Origin: Toxorhynchites rutilus septentrionalis
Taxonomy: Eukaryota; Arthropoda; Insecta; Diptera; Culicidae
Assembly (NCBI RefSeq): GCF_029784135.1
Contig: NC_073746.1
Location: forward strand, 101,696,515 to 101,760,514
Reading direction: 5' to 3'
Length of the DNA stretch: 64,000 nucleotides
The translations under genes and the position numbers were made by a program. The notes beneath the pieces are model-generated. The model did not search any database. It saw only the letters and a list, made by a program, of their open reading frames with translations, and was not told where the DNA came from. This document shows, in pieces, positions 43,880 to 52,949 of the stretch (within the stretch, counting starts at the first letter, position 1; each line of letters starts with the position of its first letter).

Positions 43880-44242
43880 GTGAAAAAACATTATCGGTAT
43901 CAAGAAGTCACTGAAAACGAAACCACTTTTTGGCCAATCATAGCTCACCGAAAAATAAAAATCGACTTAGCGTTTCTCGGAATCGGAGCGAGCGTCTACC
44001 ATTCTCTCGCCCCCTATATTTTCAACTATTTTTCCCTGTGGGTGAAAAAGGATGTTTCGAGTATTTCGATCACTGATTTTCAGCGATTTTTCAAAAGAAT
44101 GTCAACCGAGAGCTTCAACAAGCATTTGATGTGGTTTTGCAGTAGTTTTCATCAAATGGCAGCAACAATCAATGCTGACCACAAATCGAATTTTCCAGGC
44201 ACAAAAATTGACATTTTTAAATCTCTTCAACCTATGCTGTAG
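43880..44242 (+). CDS. Hypothetical open frame, 120 aa, unrecognised
   Basis: The frame MKKHYRYQEVTENETTFWPI... ending LQPML and TAG is longer than expected by chance in such AT-rich DNA and has a balanced composition with FWPI, LAFLGIGAS and LMWFCSSFHQM segments. A possible acceptor (TTTTTTCAG, 43858-43866) lies just upstream in frame (CTEEVKKHYRY), so it might be a terminal exon rather than a complete gene. No domain, signal peptide or family was recognised, and no upstream exon was found. It could equally be a chance frame or part of an uncharacterised mobile element. Confidence 0.28.
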   Translation: MKKHYRYQEVTENETTFWPIIAHRKIKIDLAFLGIGASVYHSLAPYIFNYFSLWVKKDVSSISITDFQRFFKRMSTESFNKHLMWFCSSFHQMAATINADHKSNFPGTKIDIFKSLQPML

Positions 44243-44455
44243 AGTAAAATTTGTTTTGTTTTGAATTGAAATCCTTTGCTAATTGTCAGGCAATCCTGCC
44301 ATTAATGCATTATGATGAGGATTACTTTGACAGTCATAGGCATTTGCTGGGAAATTCCGGTTTAATTTTTTTCTACGTTTCATTTCTTGATCTGCTTCCA
44401 TCTCAATATCCAATTTGTCCTCATCTTATATTTTGTTGTTCTTCCTGCACTTTTT

Positions 44456-45585
44456 GACGTAGAACTACGTCTTTCAGGAAGGGTGCCAAATCAGAACAGG
44501 TCACGTTTTTATGAAATAAAGTTAACGTTAATAACTATTTTCACTGTGAACGAATTCTCAAGATTTGCATACTAATTGAATCGGAAATTCTCTAAGATTT
44601 GTTTCATATGCTATACATTACAATTCGCTACTCTCTAGAGGGTTTAAATTCATGAAAACTGGAAGAACTTCCTTTTTCCCATACATTTGTTCTGCCGATT
44701 TGTGTGCTAAACCTACCCGTACTTCGAATGCTTATAACTCGAACATTTCTTAACAGATCGGAAAGATGTTCGCATCAATTGATAGGAAATATTTCTACGC
44801 GTCTATCACAATTAATTAAATATTATTTTTCATGAGATGAATAATTGAATAACTGTAAAATGTCAAGCATTACATAAACGCCCTAACTGCCATGTTTTGA
44901 TTGGCCCGATTTACGGTTTCCCCAACACAGATTTCAAAATCAATGTACCTGTGGAAATGCGCTCTGGATATATACATGAAAGTCGGGGGTATTTTGTTCC
45001 CACCGAGCTGTGTTTCCCTAACACGGACTTCAAAATCAATGTGCCTGAGGGAATTCGCTTTGTCAAAACATGCAAGTCAGGGGTTTTTTTTTCCCACTGA
45101 GCTGTGTTTCCCTAACACGGACTTCAAAATTAATGTGTCTGGGGAATCCGCTATGCAAATACATGCAAGTCGTGGGTATTTTTTACTTTTCTACTTGCTT
45201 GTCGTTGTGTAGACCGGATTGTTTCCATAAAACGTACTTTTACACTGAAAAGCCTGGGAAAATCGTCATTTCAAAGACTAGAGGTGAATGAACTTTCGCG
45301 GAGCTACGAGAGCTACGTAAACATGAGATGTTCAATAATTTCAAAGGGAAATGTAAAATACAATGATCATTTGACAATTTTTCCGTTCACATATTTTGGT
45401 AGTCCTAGGCATCATATCAAAAGTAAAAGGACGTTCATTAAATTTACTTGTAACGGCGAACATAATAAATTTCGATGCATTCTAAAATAATATTCGAAGT
45501 GGTTAACACGTGGATTGCATAATATAATTATGTAGTTCTACGTCCAAAATATGCGGTCGTGTCCTAGATACAACCCCTTACATTT
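44456..45585 (+). repeat. Family B copy, long form, left of cuticle gene 3
   Basis: Starts with the palindrome GACGTAGAACTACGTC (44456-44471) and near its end carries TGTAGTTCTACGTC (45531-45544), followed by ATGCGGTCGTGTCCTAGATA. It aligns almost base for base with 48361-49145, except for an extra block at 44926-45284 here. Contains GCTTATAACTCGAACATTTC and GCATCAATTGATAGGAAATA. No coding potential. Confidence 0.85.
44926..45200 (+). repeat. Tandem repeat, about 90-100 bp unit, three copies
   Basis: Units start at ACACAGATTTCAAAATCAAT (44926), ACACGGACTTCAAAATCAAT (45015) and ACACGGACTTCAAAATTAAT (45115), each followed by GTGCCTGAGG-like text, ACATGCAAGTC-like text and GAGCTGTGTTTCCCTA. This block is absent from the otherwise matching copy at 48.8 kb, so it is an expansion or insertion specific to this copy. 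Confidence 0.8.
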
Positions 45586-46453
45586 TTTTTCTTTTTTAGA
45601 CTTGCACCTCTCAGTTCATCTGACTCATGTTCCAATTCTTCCGTATGTGTCCTTATTTTTCTTGCAACCTTTGGATTTCATAGGCTTGTTCTTCGATGAT
45701 GCAAAAATGTTGTTAATGCATCAAGAAATGACTGCGAAGTGAGCACACAAAATTGCATAATTTTTCATGACGCGATTTTGGGATTTTTAGTTTCCCAATT
45801 GTTGCCAAAAAACGTGATATGAGAAAGTACCACTACTAATGCTGCTGTATTTTTCAAATACGGCTATTATAGTTTTCGAACTCCTCTCGTCACGACGATT
45901 CCGAAAAAATTAAATTTATTTATTCGAAATCGTTGTTCAGTACAAATTGATGATGTTTGTACCAGCTGTATTATCCATATTCTACATTCTTTTCACAAAA
46001 ATATGAAAACTACTTGAATTTTTCAATACATTTTTTACATTAAACAGATTAGCTTTTTGTACAATGACATATTATCCCAACGAGTAACTATTAAAAATAA
46101 TTCCCTGTTTCTCATGCAGCCACCCTCCGCCATTCATTCATCGTTGAAGTTGAAATATTGCGCATCACCAATGTCACTCATCCATCTCCCACAAACGAGC
46201 TGATGATGATCGCCACGCGTTTCCACACAGACTGTCTCCGCTTGAGGTGGGCTCTCGTAGATGAGAGCAAACAAAAGAACTTGTTAAATAAGTGTGTACT
46301 AAATGACGAAAATTAAATAAATACTATCCACTAATATCACACCGAGCTGTGAATGGGGTGGATCTTGAGTCACATCAATTCATTCTTTTTCTTGTTGGTG
46401 CTTCTTCTGCTGGTCACTGATCACATAAATTGTGCCACACATGGGGACCGGGA
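45586..46453. other. Intergenic and upstream region of cuticle gene 3
   Basis: No coding sequence recognised. GC content rises from about 46110 towards the TATA box at 46454. Confidence 0.4.
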
Positions 46454-46461
46454 TATATAAA
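46454..46461 (+). promoter_or_regulatory. TATA box of cuticle gene 3
   Basis: TATATAAA, followed 30 nt later by TCACAGT (46484-46490), an initiator-like start. The ATG is at 46560, giving a 5' UTR of about 72 nt. Confidence 0.7.
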
Positions 46462-46559
46462 GCTTACCAAACTCATCTCGAAGTCACAGTGCCATCCATT
46501 GTTATCTACGCTTCGCATTCGTGCCATAGTAGTGTAGAACGGTTCATAGAGCAGCAATC

Positions 46560-47063
46560 ATGAAGGTGTTTATTGGAGTTCTTGCCCTCGCTGTGGCTAT
46601 CGCCCATGCTGCTCCCGCCAGTCAAAACGAGGCCGAAGCTCCCATCGTTCAACAGGTCTCGGACATCCAGCCGGATGGTAGTTTTAGCTATGCGTAAGTT
46701 TGGTTCCATGACTTCGAACGTGAACGTAATCAACGATTTTTGCCTCCCTCCACAGCTTCGAAACTGGCAACGGAATCAAAGTAGAGGACCAGGGAACCAT
46801 CAAACTAGTTCGTGTCCCCAAAACCGACGATACCGGACGTACGATTGGCGAAGATGAAGTTCCCGTGTCGGTGCAGACCGGTTCCTTCCAGTATACCGCT
46901 CCTGATGGCCAAGTCTATACGCTTAAGTATGCAGTTGTCTAGGACATTGGGTGTCCAATGTCGGATCGAATTGATTTGTTTTTTCCTGTTCCACAGATAC
47001 ATTGCGGATGAGAACGGATTCCAACCACAAGCCGATCATCTTCCAGTAGCGCCAAGTGCTTAG
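46560..47063 (+). CDS. RR-1 cuticular protein (chitin-binding), 123 aa, three exons
   Basis: Secreted chitin-binding structural protein. Exons: 46560-46693 (donor GTAAGT), 46756-46926 (acceptor CCACAG, donor GTATGC) and 46997-47063 (acceptor CCACAG, stop TAG), 372 nt in total with both joins in frame. Residues 1-18 (MKVFIGVLALAVAIAHAA) form the signal peptide. The chitin_bind_4 domain: PDGSFSYAFETGNGIKVEDQ, a variable loop with [30 protein letters not shown], then in exon 3 YIADENGFQPQADHLP. The protein stops shortly after (VAPSA), lacking the proline-rich linker and Ala/Leu tail of the other two complete genes. An AATAAA poly(A) signal is at 47150-47155, 87 nt after the stop. Splice borders are inferred from consensus and domain continuity. 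Confidence 0.94.
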
Positions 47064-47169
47064 AAGAATCGGATCAGCAAACGAACTCCATACTAGTGTG
47101 CCAAACAAAACCACAAAAGTCGCCACATGTAATGATACTCCCTTCTGTAAATAAATGCTTCAAAATGAT

Positions 47170-48119
47170 AGCTCAATTAGGCTTTTGAATTGTAAACTAC
47201 GCAAAAGGAATATAAAACCCGATGATGACGATTTCAGTGAATGAAAAAATGAACGTGATTTATGGAAACTGACGACATTTCGAGACCTACATCTTCAGGA
47301 CATTTGATCATTTAGTAAAGCAAATTATGAGTATGTGTTTCGCTAAAGGCAAAGGGAATAATGAAATACCTCTTTGATTAATTCAGATGAGAACGTGAAA
47401 TCCTTCCGCAATATTTGGAATATGGTGTTTTGAACAATGTGTGCCAAATTCTTCAGAATATATCTCTCCAGGTTGGTGCTCGAGAAAATCTGTGGTTCCG
47501 GAAATAATCACAATCGAAATGTCAAAGTGAAATAATTGAATCATACCGGAGAATGTTTTGCAATATATCTATATTACCTGATTAACATGAGGTCATTACC
47601 TTAAAATAATGATGAGCACACTGTGCTTTGCCCATCCTAACAGAACGAACTGGTTTTTACCAGAGATTTTGTCACTCTCACTTGTTTACGAGACACCAGA
47701 CTTCATTTACATAGCAATTTACGCATTTTGGTTATAACGAGAGTGGGGTCTGATGTAATTGGGAGCATATTTTCAAAACAAATTATCGTATACCCGTTAA
47801 GCTATCAAGCACATGTATGTTTCTCTTTCTCTTCGAGCAGAAATAAACCTTCGGCAATTTTGCATCGTGAACTTTAAGATTCTGTCGTAGTGTCTTGAGG
47901 CATACGATGAAACATCAAACGCTTGGACCGATATTGGAGCATTAACTGTCATGCATCGGATTTATAGCTCGGGATAATCAAGAGGCATTTTTTGGCAATT
48001 TTCAATTTTGTTGGTTTTGCAATTCGAAAAACGTGTAAAAAAAGAAAATTGAGATTCTATATTCTGCCAATACGATCCGAAACCAAAAATAAGTATTCAG
48101 AATGGAAATCATATTCATC
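47170..48119. other. Intergenic, no gene recognised
   Basis: No open frame longer than about 60 codons and no recognised repeat apart from loose similarity to AT-rich background. Confidence 0.4.
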
Positions 48120-49330
48120 ATGATGACTGGAAAAACTCACATATCGAAGTCACCATAAAAAATAAACGGGTTTCTTGCTCTAACGTTTATATTTCAAATC
48201 CTATATGCAAATTGTCTTTCAACGATTATTTCAACTTACCAAGGCAAACATTTTGCGGTGCCGAACTTGTCAATATCTTAATTCTACTCAAAGTTATTTA
48301 TAATTTTTCCCAAGAAACATGCCATGTTTATTGACCGCATTTGAAAGGGCGTAGATGTAGAACTTTTCAGGAAGGGTGCCAAATCAGAACAGGTCACGTT
48401 TTTATGAAATAAAGTTAACGTTAATAACTATTTTCACTGTGAACGGATTCTCAAGATTTGCATACCAATTGAATCGGAAATTCTCTAAGATTTGTTTCAT
48501 ATGCTATACATTACAATTCGCTGATCTCTAAAGGGTTTAAATTCATGAAAACTGGAAGAACTTCCTTTTTCCCATACATTTGTTCTGCCGATTTGTGTGC
48601 TAAACCTACCCGTACTTCGAATGCTTATAACTCGAACATTTCTTAACAGATCGGAAAGATGTTTGCATCAATTGATAGGAAATATTTCTACGCGTATATC
48701 ACAATTAATAAAATATTATTTTTCATGAGATGAATAATTGAATAACTGTAAAATGTCAAGCGTTACATAAACGCCCTAACTGCCATGTTTTGATTGGCCC
48801 GATTTACGGTTTCCCCAACATTTATTATGGTGAGGTGAATGAAATTTCGCGGAGCTACGAGAGCTACGTAAACATGAGATGTGCAATAATTTCAAAGGGA
48901 AATGTAAAATACAATGATCATTTGACAATTTTTCCGTTCACATATTTTGGTAGTCCTAGGCATCATATCAAACGTAGAAGTACGTTCATCAAACTTATTT
49001 GTAACGAAGAACATAATCTATTACAAAAATTCCGATGTATTCTAAAATAATATTCGAAGTGGTAAACAAATGGATTGCATAATATAATTATGTAGTTCTA
49101 CGTCGAAAATATGCGGTCGTGTCCTAGATACAACCCCTTACATTTTTTGTATTTGAGAAAACTGATTTTTAAATCATGAGTTTTTGGGTAAAAACGCATC
49201 GATAACTTTGAGTAGGATTAACATATTGACATGTTCTGCGTTGCGAAATGTTTGTCTTGAAAAGCTCTAGAAGTCGTCTGAAGACAGTGAGAATTTTGTC
49301 GGAGACAGCTTTTGTGTAGAGAATTTATCT
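48120..49330 (+). repeat. Family A fragment split by a family B insertion
   Basis: 48140-48350 resembles 19170-19330 and 18500-18600 of the foldback (CTAACGTTTATATTTCAAAT, CAATATCTTAATTCTACTCA, ATTGACCGCATTTGAAAG). 49150-49330 continues as the counterpart of 18650-18800 (AATCATGAGTTTTTGGGTAA, TTGACATGTTCTGCGTTGCG). A family B copy (48361-49145) separates the two, so B inserted into A or replaced part of it. Confidence 0.7.
48361..49145 (+). repeat. Family B copy, short form, right of cuticle gene 3
   Basis: Nearly identical to 44472-44925 plus 45285-45585, missing the 0.36-kb tandem block. Left palindrome decayed (GTAGATGTAGAACTTTTC), right palindrome TGTAGTTCTACGTC at 49091-49104. The high identity between copies 3.9 kb apart indicates recent spread or gene conversion. 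Confidence 0.85.
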
Positions 49331-49499
49331 ATCTTAACCGCTATAATAACCAGATATTGCGCCTCCAGGTTATTCCTTGTTAAGGTCCCCGAATAATTCT
49401 CTTAAGGGCAAGAACTACAAATCACCTTAAAGGCAAGAACACCTTAACCAGTATTTCGACGAGAAAACAAAGAAAAAATTCTGCATTCAATTTTATTGC
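49331..49499. other. Spacer
   Basis: Short sequence before the LINE fragment. Nothing recognised. Confidence 0.4.
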
Positions 49500-50640
49500 T
49501 GTAACTCTGCATGAACACCCAACAACATTCGGCATTCAAATGGTTTGAAAGTTATTTGAGTAATCGAATACAGAGAACTGTTTTTGCTAATTCTGTTTCT
49601 GAACCAATAGCTAGTACGTTCGGTGTTCCACAAGGAAGCGTGTTGGGGCCTATTTTATTCATAATGTACATAAATGACATGAAACGAGTCTTACGTTTTT
49701 GCGATATAAATTTATTTACGGACGATACAGTTCTGTTCATAGCAGCTAGAAAATTGGAATCCGCAGCATTGCACTTAAATGGAGATTTGTATTGTCTTAG
49801 TAGTTGGTTGAATTATAAGCAGTTAAAATTAAATGTTGGAAAAACCAAGTACATGGTATTTTCTTCGAGATATTATAACACCGAGTGTTTGGTAGAGATA
49901 AATGGTGAGACACTTGATCGCGTTAGAGAGATAAAGTATCTTGGTGTTACTATAGATGACAAACTGCTTTTTAAGTCTCACATAGATAATGTCATCAAAA
50001 AAATTACAAAAAAATACGGTATCATGTGCCGTTTAAGAAATGAGTTGACAATTTCGAGTAAAATGCAATTATATAAATCAATAATATCGCCACACATAGA
50101 CTTCTGTTCATCCATTCTTTTTCTTGCTAACGAAACACAAATGTTGAGGCTACAACGTTTACAAAATAAAGTAATGCGCTTAATTTTGCATTGTAATAGA
50201 TTCACTTCCTCAGCTTTCATGCTAAACACGCTTCAATGGCTATCTGTGAAGCAAAGGATTGTATATTTAACTATGGTGTTCGTTTTCAAAATTATAAATG
50301 GATTGCTGCCTCGATATTTGTGTGATCGAATTGAAAGAGGAAGTGATATTCATAGATATAATACCAGAAATGCAGACGAAGCACGAACGCCTTCTTAAGT
50401 AGAGTGTCACAGAACACCCTATTTTTTAAAGGTGTAACTTATTTCAATTCGATGCCTAGGCACATTAAAAGAGCAACCACATTAGTGGATTTTAAACAAC
50501 AGTGTATTTCACATATCAAAAATGTAATATAAATGGTTAAATTGTAATGAACGAAGTTGTTTTCAACGAATTGTGTTTGTGTATATGTATGAAAGAATGA
50601 ACTGCCATCTTCGTCCCAATGATAATGAAGGATTTTTTGT
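49500..50640 (+). mobile_element. CR1/Jockey-like LINE fragment, second copy
   Basis: 5'-truncated copy of the family at 1.4-3.2 kb. The frame from 49511 reads FKWFESYLSNRIQRTVFANS, FGVPQGSVLGPILFIMYIND, LRFCDINLFTDDTVLF (catalytic box FTDD), KQLKLNVGKTKYMVFSS, REIKYLGVTIDDKLLFKSHI and a C-terminus with RYNTRNADEARTPS. A frameshift ends the frame at 50398; the next frame continues LFFKGVTYFNSMPRHIKRAT to HIKNVI and stops near 50533. FADD is FTDD here. It is otherwise uninterrupted, so younger or better preserved than the first copy in this segment. Confidence 0.87.
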
Positions 50641-52639
50641 ATGTTTATAGAAATGAAAAGAGAGAAAAAAAAGAAAATAGAAAGTAGTCTACATAAGTTT
50701 GAGCACGCGCGCGATAATGCAGCCATGAGAAATCTGAATTGTGATAGCGATTGGAGCATGATAGAGTTTGTTCTTATTGTGGAATTGGATATGTTAGTTT
50801 CGTTAAAAAAAAACACAACTATGATCGTTCGTTTAAGATCGAGGGAACGACTGTTGTCAAGTAAAGAAGGCTCAATAGCTATTTCTGAAGGATCAAGCAG
50901 ACAACCGTCAGAATGAAGGGATAGGCTACAACCTGAAATTCATCCAACGGGTCAAATGTTCGATTAATCTGAAGAGTTAATAGTCTGACAATTTTGGCAG
51001 TCAGGTTACAGTGAACTCAGAAGATGCTATGGGATAGCTTGACGGGACAGCAAGCGTTTCTTCTTGAGATTTAACTGAACTGAAAGATTTGCTGTGACTT
51101 CTTACAAACATATCCGAAGAAACTTTTGAATAGACGAAACTAAGTGAAATACCGATATCACAAAAAGGTGATGTCATATCTGCAAATTAAATCAGTTCGT
51201 TTTTATTTGTAAAACTGGTTATGTATTAATTAATTATCAACTAGATAATCGACCAACTCAAACCTATGTAGGGGAATGAGGCGGGACCTTCATTATTATT
51301 ATTAAAAAAACAACCGGATAACCCAATCATTTCATATTGTTTTGTACTTAATTCTTAATAATTACCTAATAATTAAAAATTTAAAGAGCCCTTTCATTGG
51401 GTGCCTAATATTCGAATGTGAACGAATAATTATGAGTTTTACAGAAAAAGGTAGATAAAAACCATGTTGTATATTATTTGTAACATGTAATTTGCTTGCG
51501 TTCCAATAAGTGCATTGTTAACGAAAACAAATGCATCGATTTTTTTACAGACGTAATCTCTGGAAAAAGGCATTTTAACAATGTTGTGAGTTAAAACGCC
51601 TTTTTCAAGAGATAATGTTCACTGTTGACATTTTCAGCGCCCCAAAACTGCTTCCTCTAAACTACAAATCAATCCATGGCAACACGAAGAAGCTGACCTA
51701 AAATGCAGCACGGCTTCAATATTTCAACAACAAAAAAAACAGGTTCGCCGCCTGACGTTGGCCCCACTCGTTGTGGGGGTTGCCTCTCGAGAGGAGCTTA
51801 TGTCTGGGAAAATGGAACAAAAGCCTGACTAAAGCCGCACCAATTTAAAACTGCACAATTCACCCCCCGGGCGAGCGATTCGTCCATGATGAATGGGAAA
51901 TATGGGAAATGTTGAAAAAGCCATTGCTTGCACACTCCCCGAATATGCAAACCTTAGATAGAGGAAAATATATAGGTAACAAAAAAAAGTGATTGGACAG
52001 CGGTACAGTTTGTGGGCTCTGTATGTTCGCTCTACCTGGGAGCTTATTTTGGGTCGTTAAGACGAAACGGAGCGGCGAATAAGATGTGCTGTTGGTAATT
52101 AGCTAGTCGAGCTTTATGGAAGAAAAAACAGCGTGACTATGCCCGATTTAAACTATAGAAACGACTCTATAGCCACGGGAAATGCCATCTCTGTTGGGAG
52201 TGAATGAGCTGCACCGAGGCGTTGTGCATCATTCGTTTGATGTCTCTATTTAATAGCGAATCATGTTTGATGGCGTAAGACAATGAACTTGAACAGCAAC
52301 AGCGATTTGCATACGTTTTATTTTGTTAAATTACTTGTGATTTGGACGCCAATCTGATTTGGACATGTTGCATCGTTAAATCTTAGATAAATCATTCGAA
52401 ATAAATTATGGATGAAAAGGAGAAAATATTTCGATTCATGATTAGTGAAAGGATTGTATAACTCCTTACGCTACCCTTTATTTTGATGAAATTGCAAATG
52501 AAGCCGATACTTACCCATTCATATCAATAAAGTTCCTCTGAAGCACATTGGATACTTCGTTGTAACCATATTACGTCATATACTGGAAAGTTTCTTGTGT
52601 CGATATATAAACGAGCATTGTATCGTTTGTATAACTTTT
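50641..52639. other. Intergenic, no gene recognised
   Basis: The frame 50641-50916 is Lys/Glu-rich and looks like chance. A GC-richer part at 51740-51900 has no defended function. No RNA gene seen. Confidence 0.4.
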
Positions 52640-52790
52640 CGATTCGGAACTACGTCTAATCGGAATATATGGTAGAGGGAGGTATGAAATGGAAACCTAA
52701 ATTAAAGGTTTCGAATGCTTATAACTCGAACATTTCTCAATAGATCGGAAAGATGTTTGCATCAATTAATAGGAAATATCAATAAATAGA
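52640..52790 (+). repeat. Family B fragment
   Basis: GGAACTACGTCTAATCGGAA, ATATATGGTAGAGGGAGG, GAATGCTTATAACTCGAACA and GCATCAATTAATAGGAAATA follow the family B order. Cut off by the A-run and TA tract at 52793. Confidence 0.75.
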
Positions 52791-52792
52791 AG

Positions 52793-52808
<16 letters not shown>

Positions 52809-52874
<66 letters not shown>

Positions 52875-52875
52875 A

Positions 52876-52940
<65 letters not shown>
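52809..52940. repeat. (TA)n microsatellite with a TGCCAAGA interruption
   Basis: About 130 bp of TA repeats, interrupted once by TGCCAAGA (52871-52878). The inverse TCTTGGCA occurs at the right edge (52941-52948), so the second half of the tract is flanked by an 8-bp inverted repeat. The 3' end of the R4-like retrotransposon lies directly to the right. Confidence 0.92.
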
Positions 52941-52943
<3 letters not shown>

Positions 52944-52949
52944 TGGCAA

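Noticed and set aside
44926..45200. CRISPR-like array
   Set aside because: Units of 90-100 bp without unique spacers of constant length, inside an insect repeat.
44456..49145. The two family B copies as LTRs of an LTR retrotransposon
   Set aside because: The interval holds a normal cuticular gene and foldback sequence; no gag/pol, primer-binding site or TG...CA ends, and solo pieces occur in both orientations.
50641..50916. 91-codon Lys/Glu-rich frame
   Set aside because: Follows an A-rich LINE 3' region; composition looks like translated purine-rich DNA.
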